A stretch of DNA of 64,000 nucleotides. Source: Austwickia sp. (GTDB lineage Bacteria > Actinomycetota > Actinomycetes > Actinomycetales > Dermatophilaceae). The translations under genes were made by a program, and so were the position numbers. Where the stretch lies: positions 558,001 to 622,000 of the forward strand of contig CP064985.1 of NCBI GenBank assembly GCA_016699675.1, read 5' to 3'. How positions within the stretch are numbered: the stretch's first letter is position 1; each line of letters opens with the position of its first letter. The notes under the pieces were generated by a model that was not told the origin of the DNA, did not search any database, and saw nothing but the letters and a program-made list of their open reading frames with translations. Below are positions 25,519 to 35,228 of the stretch, in pieces.

Positions 25519-26499
25519 ATGGAGGCTCGCGCGTACTGGACCACTGAGCCCGGCCGCGGCGAGATCCGCACCGAGCCGCTGCCCTCGCCGGGAGCCGGCG
25601 AGGCCTTGGTCCGGACCACCCGCTCGGGCATCAGCCGGGGCACCGAGTCGCTGGTGCACCGAGGCGGGGTCCCCGAGCCCGTCCGCGATCTCATGCGCGC
25701 GCCGTTCCAGGCGGGCGACCTGCCCGGGCCGGTCAAGTACGGCTACCTGTCCGTCGGCGTCGTCGAGGCCGTCGGAGACCAGGTCGAGACGGGTCTGATC
25801 GGGCGGCGCGTGTTCTGCCTCTACCCGCACCAGGATCGGTACGTGGTGCCGGCCACCGCCCTGACGCCCGTCCCGGACGACGTACCGGACGACCGCGCCG
25901 TCCTCGCGGGCGCCGTCGAGACCGCGCTCAACGCGCTCTGGGACGCGGCGCCGCGCTATGGCGACCGGGTCGCGGTCGTCGGCGCGGGCATGATCGGCGC
26001 GTGCGCGGCGGCCCTATTGCGGCAATTCCCGCTCGCCCGACTGGAGCTCGTCGACCCCGAGCCCGCCCGCCGGGAGGTGGCGGACGCCTTCGGGGTGTCC
26101 CTCGTGCCGCCGGAGCGGGCCGCCGGTGACTGCGACGTGGTGCTGCACGCCTCGGCCACCGAGGCCGGGCTGGCCACGGCGCTGCGTCTGGCGGGCGAGG
26201 AGGCGGAGGTGGTGGAGCTGAGCTGGTACGGCGAGCGGTCCCCCGCCGTACCCCTCGGCGAGGCCTTCCACGCCCGGCGCCTGACGATGCGGGCCTCGCA
26301 GGTCGGCCAGGTCTCGGCGGCGCGCCGCGCCCGGCGTACGACCCAGGACCGCCTCGCCCTCGCCTTCGCCGAGCTGGCCGACCCGGCGTACGACGTCCTG
26401 CTCACCGGCGCCTGCCCGTTCGACGAGCTACCTGCCAGGATGGACGACATCGCCGTGGGTCGGTGGCCCGGCCTGGCTCATGTCGTGACCTACCCCTGA
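25519..26499 (+). CDS. MDR-superfamily dehydrogenase/reductase of the pterin-like cluster
   Basis: The 326-residue protein is a medium-chain dehydrogenase with the Rossmann motif VAVVGAGMIGACAAALL. It lacks the usual catalytic zinc ligands: the expected Cys region reads SGISRGTES and the GHE motif is replaced by YGYLSVG. It is therefore probably a zinc-free NAD(P)H reductase. I infer that it modifies an intermediate of the pathway encoded next to it. The ATG gives MEARAYWTTEPG. It starts 38 bases after the radical SAM gene and 70 bases before the PTPS-like gene on the same strand. Confidence 0.8.
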   Translation: MEARAYWTTEPGRGEIRTEPLPSPGAGEALVRTTRSGISRGTESLVHRGGVPEPVRDLMRAPFQAGDLPGPVKYGYLSVGVVEAVGDQVETGLIGRRVFCLYPHQDRYVVPATALTPVPDDVPDDRAVLAGAVETALNALWDAAPRYGDRVAVVGAGMIGACAAALLRQFPLARLELVDPEPARREVADAFGVSLVPPERAAGDCDVVLHASATEAGLATALRLAGEEAEVVELSWYGERSPAVPLGEAFHARRLTMRASQVGQVSAARRARRTTQDRLALAFAELADPAYDVLLTGACPFDELPARMDDIAVGRWPGLAHVVTYP

Positions 26500-26568
26500 C
26501 CGGTCGCGCCCGACAGCCCCGAAACAGCCCCCGACAGCCCCTCGACCCGCCTTCGACACAGGAGTCCC

Positions 26569-26973
26569 ATGTTCGCGCTCACCGTCCGCGACCACGTGAT
26601 GATCGCGCACAGCCTGCCCGACCCGTTCTTCGGCCCGGCGCAGGGTCTGCACGGCGCCACGCTGGTGGCCGAGGTGACCTGGCGCCGCGCGGACCTCGAC
26701 GCGCACGGCGTGGTCCTCGACATCGGCGCGGCGGGCACCCTGCTGCGCGAGGTCCTGGCGGATCTGAACTACCGCAACCTCGACGAGCACCCGGCCTTTG
26801 CGGGGCGCCTGTCCACGACCGAGGCCGTGGCCCGGCACATCGCCGACGCCGTCGCCGCCGGGATGCCGGGGGTGGGGCTGCCGGTGGCGGACTTCGTCGA
26901 GCTGGAGGTCGTCCTTCGCGAGCACCCCGACGCGTGGGCCAGCTACCGCCGGGCGCTGGGGGGCGCGGCGTGA
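26569..26973 (+). CDS. 6-pyruvoyl-tetrahydropterin synthase/QueD-like protein without the catalytic triad
   Basis: The 134-residue protein has the T-fold signature of PTPS/QueD: TVRDHVMIAHSL, a HG loop, VLDIG, and STTE (82-85) followed by a Glu near the C-terminus in LREHPDAWASY. Against canonical PTPS it keeps zinc ligands His14 and His28, but the third (HGH) is Ala30. The catalytic Cys is Gly22, and the Asp-His pair of LDHKNLD is Asn67-Tyr68 in LNYRNLD. It may still bind a pterin-like ligand but should not do PTPS chemistry. From memory, the Streptomyces coelicolor homologue SCO6650 was solved and described as lacking zinc and the triad. The stop overlaps the next GTG (GTGA). Confidence 0.85.
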   Translation: MFALTVRDHVMIAHSLPDPFFGPAQGLHGATLVAEVTWRRADLDAHGVVLDIGAAGTLLREVLADLNYRNLDEHPAFAGRLSTTEAVARHIADAVAAGMPGVGLPVADFVELEVVLREHPDAWASYRRALGGAA

Positions 26974-28085
26974 GGGTCGGTTTCGTCGTTCCGGAACCGG
27001 GCGGTACGCCCAGCGGGGGGCACACCTATAACGACCGAGTCCTGCGGCACTGGGCCGAGCGAGGGCACCCGGCCCAGGCCGTCACCGTCGGCGGCGGCTG
27101 GCCGCACCCGGACGACGCCGCGCGCGAGCGACTGGCCGCGGCCCTGCGCGAACATCCGGTCAGCCTGGTCGACGGACTGGTCGGCGCGTGCTGCCCCCAG
27201 CAGATCCAGGAGGCGGTCGCCACCGGGCATCAGGTCGTCCTGCTCATCCACCTGCCCCTGGCCGACGAGACCGGCCTGGCCCTCGACCAGGCCCGCGACC
27301 TGGAGGGACTGGAGCGCTGGGCGGCCCACGCGGCCACGGCCGTGGTCGCCACGAGCCAGACCGCGGCCGAGGACGTCCGGCGCCGACACGAGCTGCCCCG
27401 GGTGGGTGCGGTGCCGCCGGGGGCGGATCCCCGCCCGATCGCCCCGGGCTCGGTGCCGGAACCCGGTGGGGCCCTCGACGGCTCCGACGCTGCGGGCGAT
27501 GCCCCGCGGCTCGGCGTCCTGGCCTCCGTCACCCCGCGCAAGAACCAGTCCGGCCTGGTCGAGGCGCTGGCCGTGCTTGCCGACCGGGCCTGGACGGCTG
27601 AGTTCGTGGGGCCGCAACCCGACCCGGCGTACGCCGCCCCCGTCCGCGACCGCGCCGCCGCCCTCGGCCTCGCCAACCGGATCGCGCTCCCCGGCGTTCT
27701 CGACGATGCCGACCTCGAACGGTTCTGGTCCCGACTCGACCTGCTCGTCCTGCCGTCGCTGCACGAGACGTACGGCCTCGTCGTCACCGAGGCGCTCGCG
27801 CACGGGATCCCCGCCGTCGTCTCGCGAGGGACGGGAGCGGTGGAGGCGCTGACGGGTACGCCGTGCGATGGCGTCGACCCTGCCGATCCGGCCGGCGCGC
27901 TCATCGATCCGCGCAGCCGCGAGGACATGGCGCGGGTGCTCGGCGGCTGGCTGGATGAGGAGACGACCCGTACGACGTGGCGCGCGCGGGCGCTGGCCCG
28001 GCGGGCCGACCTGCGCCCCTGGTCGGCTGCCGCGGACGAGCTGTGGGAGTTCGTCCAGGCCGTCAGCGCAGGCCCGGGAGCGTGA
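26970..28085 (+). CDS. GT4-family glycosyltransferase of the pterin-like cluster
   Basis: The 371-residue protein starts at a GTG that overlaps the stop of the PTPS-like gene. The N-terminal domain opens RVGFVVPEPGGTPSGGHTYNDRVLRHW. The donor domain has LGVLASVTPRKNQSGLVEAL and the EX7E motif in LHETYGLVVTEALAHGIPAVVS followed by GTGAVEAL. This is a GT-B retaining enzyme using a nucleotide sugar. Coupling to a PTPS-like protein and a methyltransferase suggests that it glycosylates a small heterocycle and not a lipid. The acceptor is inferred from context only. Confidence 0.85.
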   Translation: MRVGFVVPEPGGTPSGGHTYNDRVLRHWAERGHPAQAVTVGGGWPHPDDAARERLAAALREHPVSLVDGLVGACCPQQIQEAVATGHQVVLLIHLPLADETGLALDQARDLEGLERWAAHAATAVVATSQTAAEDVRRRHELPRVGAVPPGADPRPIAPGSVPEPGGALDGSDAAGDAPRLGVLASVTPRKNQSGLVEALAVLADRAWTAEFVGPQPDPAYAAPVRDRAAALGLANRIALPGVLDDADLERFWSRLDLLVLPSLHETYGLVVTEALAHGIPAVVSRGTGAVEALTGTPCDGVDPADPAGALIDPRSREDMARVLGGWLDEETTRTTWRARALARRADLRPWSAAADELWEFVQAVSAGPGA

Positions 28086-28963
28086 CCGACCGCGTGCCGG
28101 GCTGCGGGCCGGACCAGCCGAGCGACGCCGGGCGGCCGATTGGAGGCGGCCAGGCTGGCGGCCCGGACCGGCCCATCGCCGCGGACTGGCTGGCGCTGCG
28201 GCGGGCGTTGGATGAGGCCGCGCGGGAATCGTCGGTCGGGCTGCTGGGCGAGCTTGCCGCGACGTACCCCGCCGGCGCGTCCGTCCACGTCGTCGATGTG
28301 GGCGCGGGGACCGGGGCCAATCGTGCGTACCTGGAGCCCCGCCTGCCCTTCCCCACGTCCTGGACGCTGATCGACCACGATCCCGCGCTGCTGGCGGCGG
28401 CGGACAACGAAGGCTGTCGGCGCGTGCTTGGCGGGATCCCTGAGCTGGCGGGGGTCCTGGCGGAGCTGGGGTCCGGGCCGCGGCTGGTCACCTGCTCGGC
28501 CCTGCTCGACCTCCTTGCGGCCGCCGAGCTGGATGCCCTGGTCGATGCCGTGGTCGCCGCCGGGGTCCCGGCGTTGTTCGCGCTCACCGTGACCGGCGAC
28601 GTGAGGATCGAGCCTGCGGACGCCGCCGACGAGCTGGTCCGCGCGGCATTCGACGCTCATCAGGCGAGGTCCGCCCGGCCCGGCCCGGCGGCATCGACGT
28701 ACGTCGCCCGCGCCGCCACTCGGGCCGGCGCCCTCGTCCGGACCGCCCAGACGCCCTGGCGCGTGGCCGCCGCGGCCTCGACCCAGGACTTCCTGCGCCG
28801 CTACCTGGCCGACCGGGCCGACGCGGCGATCGAACAGCTCGCCGGCGAGCCGCTGGCCCAGGAGCAGGTGGCGGCGTGGCGGGCCCGGCGCGTGGCCCAG
28901 GTCAGCGCCGGGGAGCTGATCCTCCAGGTGGACCACCAGGACCTGCTGCTCCTGCCCGCGTGA
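28082..28963 (+). CDS. Class I SAM-dependent methyltransferase of the pterin-like cluster
   Basis: The 293-residue protein begins at a GTG overlapping the glycosyltransferase stop (GTGA). SAM-binding motif I reads HVVDVGAGTGANRAYLEPRLP, motif II ends LIDHDPALLAAAD, and LVTCSALLDLLAAAELDALVD forms the post-I region. The C-terminal half holds the acceptor pocket, FALTVTGDVRIEPADAADELV. The acceptor class (O, N or C) cannot be told. It is the last gene of the plus-strand operon and converges on the GTP cyclohydrolase II fusion. Confidence 0.85.
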   Translation: MTDRVPGCGPDQPSDAGRPIGGGQAGGPDRPIAADWLALRRALDEAARESSVGLLGELAATYPAGASVHVVDVGAGTGANRAYLEPRLPFPTSWTLIDHDPALLAAADNEGCRRVLGGIPELAGVLAELGSGPRLVTCSALLDLLAAAELDALVDAVVAAGVPALFALTVTGDVRIEPADAADELVRAAFDAHQARSARPGPAASTYVARAATRAGALVRTAQTPWRVAAAASTQDFLRRYLADRADAAIEQLAGEPLAQEQVAAWRARRVAQVSAGELILQVDHQDLLLLPA

Positions 28964-29160
28964 TCCCCGGGTCCGTCCCTGGCGACGTACAGTACCGGCC
29001 TGCAAGCCCGCTGAGCCGCCAGGCACGGGCCTGTGATCAGCAGCGATAGAAATCGGCACCCCGGCCGAACCGCGTTCTGTACGTCAGCTGGGACGGGCAC
29101 TCGCGATCCAGGGGTCGCCGGAAGGGTCCGGCGTCAGCGGAGGCGGTCGCGTTGGGCTTC
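28964..29160. other. Intergenic region between convergent methyltransferase and ribA-ribD fusion
   Basis: About 200 bases with no gene. It contains a 7-bp inverted repeat (CCTGGCG at 28978, CGCCAGG at 29017) and a 9-bp pair GACGTACAG/CTGTACGTC (28984-28992 and 29077-29085). Either could help end the two converging transcripts. No strong terminator is obvious. Confidence 0.4.
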
Positions 29161-30576
29161 TCAGGTGTGCAGCACCAGCTCCGTGCAGGTGTCCTCGCCC
29201 AGCAGGAACCGCCGGGCGGGGGCGCGCAACGCGTCCGCGAGCCGATCCTCGCCGTCGAAGCGCAGGCCCGGGACGCCGTCGCCGATCAGCACCGGCGCCA
29301 CCGTGAGGTAGAGGCGGTCCAGCACGTCGGCCTCGAAGAACGACGACACGGTCAGCCCGCCGCCCTCGACCAGCACCCGCCCCAGGCCCCGGCCGCGCAA
29401 CACCCGCAGTACCTCGGCCGGCTCCACGTGCCCGTCCGGCCCGACCGGCACCACCGCGACGTCGACCCGCGCCGGCAGGGACGTGGGTTCGGGCACCCGC
29501 CCCGACGTACGGGCCTCCGCGCCCACCAGCCACAACGTCGGTGCCACCCCGTCGGAGAGGACCTGCGAGGTCAGCGGCACCCGAGCCCGGGGATCGAGCA
29601 CGACCCGGACCGGGTGCTCCCCCGGCACGGCGCGCACGGTGAGGCGGCAGTCGTCGGCGACCACCGTGCCCGCCCCGACCACCACCGCGTCGACCAGCGC
29701 GCGCAGCCGGTGCAGGTGCGCCCGGTCCAGCTCGCCCGTGACGAAGTCGGCGTCGCCGGTGCGGCTGGCGATGAAACCGTCGAGGCTCTGCCCGAGCTGC
29801 GCGATCGTCACGCGCGGCCCGCAGGAGGCCAGGTCGCCGTACCGCTCCACCAGCTCCCGCTCGGCCCCCTCCGCCGGGTGCGGCGGCACGTGCCCGGCAA
29901 GCAGGGCGGCCCAGGCGTCCAGCCCGGGCCGGTCGTGGCCCATCCGGGCGCGCTTGGTGTCGAGGTAGGCGGCGTTCTCGGGGCGGGGCGGCACGAACAT
30001 GCCGGTCCGCTCGACGACCTCGATCCCGAGCCCGGCGAGCGCCTTCTCCTTGCTCGGGTTGGACGACATCAGCCGGATCCGGCGCAGCCCGAGGTCGCGC
30101 AGGATCGCGGCGGACTGCCGGTAGTCCCGGGCGTCCGCGACGTGCCCCAGCTGCAGGTTGGCGTCGAGGGTGTCGACGCCGTCATCCTGAAGCCGGTAGG
30201 CGCGCAGCTTCTCGACCAGGCCGATCCCGCGGCCCTCGTGCCCGCGCACGTAGATGACGACGCCCTCGCGCTCGGCGGCGACCCGGGCCAGCGCGGCGTC
30301 GAGCTGCTCGCCGCAGTCGCAGCGCCGCGACCCGAGCACGTCGCCGGTCAGGCACTCCGAATGCACCCGCACCAGCGGAGCCTCGGACCGGGGCTGGCCG
30401 TCGCCGAGCCCCATGACCATCGCGACGTGCTCGACCATGCCCGGCGTACCGCCCTCGTCGCGGTAGCCCAGGATTCGGAACGTGCCGTGCCTCGTCGGCA
30501 GCCGCGTCTCGACCACCCGCGTCACCAGCGCGCCGCCCCCCGCGCCGTCCCCACCGTCTCTCCGCATGCGCTTCAC
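29161..30576 (-). CDS. GTP cyclohydrolase II fused to RibD-type pyrimidine reductase domain
   Basis: The N-terminal half (about 20-215) is GTP cyclohydrolase II: zinc ligands Cys75, Cys86 and Cys88 in HSECLTGDVLGSRRCDCGEQL, RGHEGRGIGL, and Tyr127 in RAYRLQ equivalent to the Tyr needed for full ring opening. The C-terminal half (about 254-471) is a RibD C-terminal reductase (VTIAQLGQSLDGFIA, DAVVVGAGTV, RVLVEGGGLT). There is no deaminase domain and no RibB. Such a pair could turn GTP into a reduced diaminopyrimidine for a pathway other than riboflavin. It faces the PTPS/GT/methyltransferase operon. Start GTG, or an ATG three codons on. Confidence 0.88.
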   Translation of the reverse strand: MKRMRRDGGDGAGGGALVTRVVETRLPTRHGTFRILGYRDEGGTPGMVEHVAMVMGLGDGQPRSEAPLVRVHSECLTGDVLGSRRCDCGEQLDAALARVAAEREGVVIYVRGHEGRGIGLVEKLRAYRLQDDGVDTLDANLQLGHVADARDYRQSAAILRDLGLRRIRLMSSNPSKEKALAGLGIEVVERTGMFVPPRPENAAYLDTKRARMGHDRPGLDAWAALLAGHVPPHPAEGAERELVERYGDLASCGPRVTIAQLGQSLDGFIASRTGDADFVTGELDRAHLHRLRALVDAVVVGAGTVVADDCRLTVRAVPGEHPVRVVLDPRARVPLTSQVLSDGVAPTLWLVGAEARTSGRVPEPTSLPARVDVAVVPVGPDGHVEPAEVLRVLRGRGLGRVLVEGGGLTVSSFFEADVLDRLYLTVAPVLIGDGVPGLRFDGEDRLADALRAPARRFLLGEDTCTELVLHT

Positions 30577-30649
30577 GATAGGACGACCGCCCAGCTCCGC
30601 GCGCGGCGGGACGCATCCCAGGACGCCGGACGCGTCGTCGCAGGCGTCG

Positions 30650-31024
30650 TTAGACGGCGGGGGTGAAGAAGTACGTCGTGTGCTCGGCGATCCGGCCGTT
30701 CATGTCGAAACTGAAGAACGCCGCGAAGCCCATGGCGGTGCGGTCGCCGTCCTTAAGCTGGCCCTCGTACATGCCGTGCGCCGCCGCCTTCTGCCCCTCC
30801 ACCAGCACGTCCCGCACCAGGTGGCGGCCGGCGGCGAGCTTGCGGTCGCCGCTGTAGTAGTCGCGCAGGCGGTCCATCCCCGCGATGACCTCGTACCCCG
30901 GCCGCCGGTAGAGCACGTCGCCGGAGAACAGCTCCAGCACCGCCTCCAGGTCGTCGCGGTCGAGGGCGTCGTAGTAGCGCTGGACGGTCTTGCGCGGGTC
31001 GTCGGGGGTGCGTTGGCTGCTCAT
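30650..31024 (-). CDS. NTF2-like/SnoaL-like small protein
   Basis: The 124-residue protein has the cone-shaped NTF2-like pattern: TVQRYYDALDRDDLEAVLELFSGDV, YRRPGYEVIAGMDRLRDYYSG, and FFSFDMNGRIAEHTTYF. These proteins are polyketide cyclases, limonene-epoxide-hydrolase-like enzymes or ligand binders. The function here is unknown. It lies between ribA-ribD and the ZIP transporter on the same strand. Confidence 0.8.
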   Translation of the reverse strand: MSSQRTPDDPRKTVQRYYDALDRDDLEAVLELFSGDVLYRRPGYEVIAGMDRLRDYYSGDRKLAAGRHLVRDVLVEGQKAAAHGMYEGQLKDGDRTAMGFAAFFSFDMNGRIAEHTTYFFTPAV

Positions 31025-31095
31025 GGGGTTACCGTACGGCGAGCGGGGGCCGCCCACCAGGTCGCCCGGCGAACGAGTCGCCCGCCGTCGAGCGT

Positions 31096-31884
31096 TCAGG
31101 CTCCGATCGAGGCCAGCACGTAGATGACAAGGAAGCCGAGGAAATACATCGCCCCCAGCGCCACCGATTCGCGCTCCTCGTGGGCCTCGACGAGCAGTTC
31201 CTCGACGACGAGGTAGAGCAGCGCCGCGGCGCCGAACGCCAGCACCGCCGACATGACCGACTCGCTCGCGTCCGCCAGTAAGAGGGCGCCACCGATGGCC
31301 CCGACCGCCGTCATCAGGCCCAACGCCAGGCAGACCAGCACCGACCGCGCCTTGCTCAGGCCCGCCTCGGTCAACTCGGCGACCACCGACAGGCCCAGGA
31401 AGAGGATCTCCAGGGTGAGGGCGATGGTCAGGATCAGGCCTTGCGTGGAGCCGAGCCGGACCCCGAGACCGACGAGTACCCCGTCGAGCAGCAGGTCGAC
31501 GGCCATCGCGCCGAGCATGCCGATCGGCAGGGTCGCGGCCGTCGCCGCGGCGACCGCCCGTCGACGCAGGTGTCCGGCCGCGGCGCGAGGTGCCTCCGCG
31601 TCGAGGGCGGCGGCCTCTTCCTGCCGACGGCCGTAGGCCCCCAGCAGCAGCACGAGGACGGCCCCGGCGACGAACCCCACCACGGTCCAGCCGAGCCGCC
31701 CCTCGCGGGCGAGTTCGGGCATGATCTCGCCGACCAGCGCCGCGGTGACCACGCCGGCCGCGAAGTGTTGGACGCCGCTGACGACCCGGGGGCCGGGCGG
31801 CCGGACGGCCGCGACGATCGCCCCGACCGCGGAGGCTGCGACGGGGAACGACACGAGCAGGGCGGCCTGCCCCACCAGGCTCAT
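31096..31884 (-). CDS. ZIP-family metal transporter-like protein
   Basis: The 262-residue protein has eight membrane helices and a charged loop after helix 3 (GRRQEEAAALDAEA). VQHFAAGVVTAALVGEIMPEL and VEELLVEAHEERE resemble ZIP helices 2 and 5. Helix 4 reads VDLLLDGVLVGLG where classical ZIP transporters have HNxxDG, so the metal site differs and selectivity is uncertain. Its ATG overlaps the stop of the preceding membrane protein (ATGA), which in turn overlaps guaA. Confidence 0.75.
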   Translation of the reverse strand: MSLVGQAALLVSFPVAASAVGAIVAAVRPPGPRVVSGVQHFAAGVVTAALVGEIMPELAREGRLGWTVVGFVAGAVLVLLLGAYGRRQEEAAALDAEAPRAAAGHLRRRAVAAATAATLPIGMLGAMAVDLLLDGVLVGLGVRLGSTQGLILTIALTLEILFLGLSVVAELTEAGLSKARSVLVCLALGLMTAVGAIGGALLLADASESVMSAVLAFGAAALLYLVVEELLVEAHEERESVALGAMYFLGFLVIYVLASIGA

Positions 31885-32335
31885 GGGCGCCGCCCTCGGG
31901 TGTCGCGGTCGCCGGGGTCGTCAGGGGCCTCGCGGGCCTCGCGGGCCTCGCGGCGATCGTGCTCATGGGAGGCGTCGGGAGCGTCGTCGTACGGGTCGTA
32001 TTCCTCGAAGTCCTCCGACTGGCCCCAGCTCCGCGCCTCCTGCCGGCGCCGCCGGGCGGCCGCGAACGGGCCCGCGTCCTCCGCGCCGTCGTCCTCGTCA
32101 TCGACGCCGTACGGCGCGTACTGCGGGTGCTTGCGCTTGGTGAACGGGCTGACCCCGAGGATGCCCGTGATCCGCCACGCGCAGAAGGCGATGACCAGCA
32201 CGCTGAGCGCGATGAAGCCCAGCCGCGCCGCCAGCGCGAACCGGCCGGGCGAGAACCAGTTCGGCAGCACGAGCAGGTTCACCGCGATGATCGCGAGGTA
32301 GGCGAACAGCTCGCCCCGGCGCCCGGTCTGCACGC

Positions 32336-32339
<4 letters not shown>
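31881..32339 (-). CDS. Two-helix membrane protein with long charged cytoplasmic tail
   Basis: The 152-residue protein starts at a GTG overlapping the guaA stop. Two helices (about 12-30 and 37-58) are followed by VSPFTKRKHPQYAPYG and a tail of about 80 residues rich in Asp, Glu and Arg with REAREAREAP repeats. I do not recognise the family. It is sandwiched by four-base overlaps between guaA and the ZIP-like gene. Confidence 0.75.
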
Positions 32340-33922
<1,583 letters not shown>

Positions 33923-33932
33923 CCGCAAAAGC

Positions 33933-34322
33933 CTAGTCGCCGCGTGCGCCATCCCCGCGCGCCGCGAGGATGCCGCGGACCTCGTGCTCCACCTTGCGTT
34001 CGGCGACGAACGACAGGAACGGGACGCACCCCGCGAGCAGGATGACGACCAGGCGGCCGAGCGGCCAGCGCACCTTGAGCGAGAGGTAGAACGTGGCGAC
34101 GGCGTAGATCATGTAGAGGAACCCGTGCGGCTGCGGCCACCACCACAGCGGGTTGTCCTTGCCCTTGAGCCCCACGCCGTAGGCCAGGACCATCTCCACG
34201 ACAAGCAGCAGCAGGCCCACGCCGACGACGAACGCCATGACCTTGAAGAACGTCAGCGCCTTGCGGATCTCGTCGTTGCTCGCGAGGAGCTCCGGTCGGG
34301 CCGCGCGTGGCTGGGTGGTCAT
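33933..34322 (-). CDS. DUF3817 integral membrane protein
   Basis: The 129-residue protein has three membrane helices and the family stretch KVMAFVVGVGLLLLVVEMVL followed by WPQPHGFLYMIYAVATFYLS and VPFLSFVAERK. DUF3817 proteins are common in actinobacteria and have no known function. Its ATG overlaps the stop of the SURF1 gene (ATGA), and guaA begins 10 bases downstream. Confidence 0.85.
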   Translation of the reverse strand: MTTQPRAARPELLASNDEIRKALTFFKVMAFVVGVGLLLLVVEMVLAYGVGLKGKDNPLWWWPQPHGFLYMIYAVATFYLSLKVRWPLGRLVVILLAGCVPFLSFVAERKVEHEVRGILAARGDGARGD

Positions 34323-35203
34323 CGGGAGGGTTCTCCTTCGGGGGTGGGCACGTCGGGCTGGGAGGGTACGTCGGAGTCTGCGGGACCGCCCGCGGGTACG
34401 TCGGAGCCGGCGGGCGATGGCGGCGTCGGGTCGGTGCCGAGCAGCGCGCGGGCGTGGGCGTCCTCGCGGACCATCCGCCACCACATGTAGAGGGCGAACG
34501 CCGCGAAGAAGAACCACTGCAGCGCATAGCCCAGGTTGCGCCAGTTGAGCTGGCCCACGCCGGACTCGGGCGGGGGCACCACGGTCAGGGCAGCGGCCGC
34601 ACCTGGCGCGTCCGCCGCGGCGGGCGGGTCTTGGCTGGCGAGGAAGACGAAGGCGGCGTACAGCTCGCCGCCCCACCGGTTCAGTAGCACCGGGATGTTG
34701 AGGGTCTGGATCTGCCCCGCGGGCATCGGCCGGAACTGGTCGGGCGACGGCTCGCTCTGCGCGAGGGTGCCGGTGATGCTTACGCGGCCGGCCGGCGGGG
34801 CGGCGGGTGCCCCGGCATCGGTGATGAAGCCGCGCAGGATCGGGATGGCGGCGGGCTCGGCGCCGGGGGCGTGGGAGCCCTCGACCCGCAGCGGCGTCAC
34901 GACCCAATAGCCGGTCCGGTCGCCCAGCTTGCGGCCGCTGACCAGGACTTGCTGGCTCGCGACGTACTCCCCCGCCACCGTGACCTTCCGGTCCAGCCCG
35001 TCGGCGGGGAAGGGCGCGCCCGGCTTGATGACCTCGGTCAGCGGGGCGGTGGGCCGCGCGGCGGCCTCCCGGGTGGCTTCGGCGAGCCCCTTCTCCTGGG
35101 CGACGTCGAGCTGCCAGCGTCCCAGCACGGCGAACCCGACCATCACCGCGATGACCAGGGCGAGAAGCCCCAGCCACTTGGGAGACAGCGCGGTTCGCAG
35201 CAC
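34319..35203 (-). CDS. SURF1-family cytochrome c oxidase biogenesis protein
   Basis: The 294-residue protein has an N-terminal helix (9-28) followed by the LGRWQLDVA motif, a large extracytoplasmic domain with VSGRKLGDRTGYWVVTPL and IPILRGFI, and a second helix (LQWFFFAAFALYMWW) near 230-245. The topology and motifs are those of SURF1, which helps insert heme a into cytochrome oxidase. A Pro/Ser-rich tail of about 45 residues is extra. It starts at GTG and is coupled to the DUF3817 gene. Confidence 0.88.
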   Translation of the reverse strand: MLRTALSPKWLGLLALVIAVMVGFAVLGRWQLDVAQEKGLAEATREAAARPTAPLTEVIKPGAPFPADGLDRKVTVAGEYVASQQVLVSGRKLGDRTGYWVVTPLRVEGSHAPGAEPAAIPILRGFITDAGAPAAPPAGRVSITGTLAQSEPSPDQFRPMPAGQIQTLNIPVLLNRWGGELYAAFVFLASQDPPAAADAPGAAAALTVVPPPESGVGQLNWRNLGYALQWFFFAAFALYMWWRMVREDAHARALLGTDPTPPSPAGSDVPAGGPADSDVPSQPDVPTPEGEPSR

Positions 35204-35228
35204 GCTTGCCAGGCTAGTCCACCCCCGA

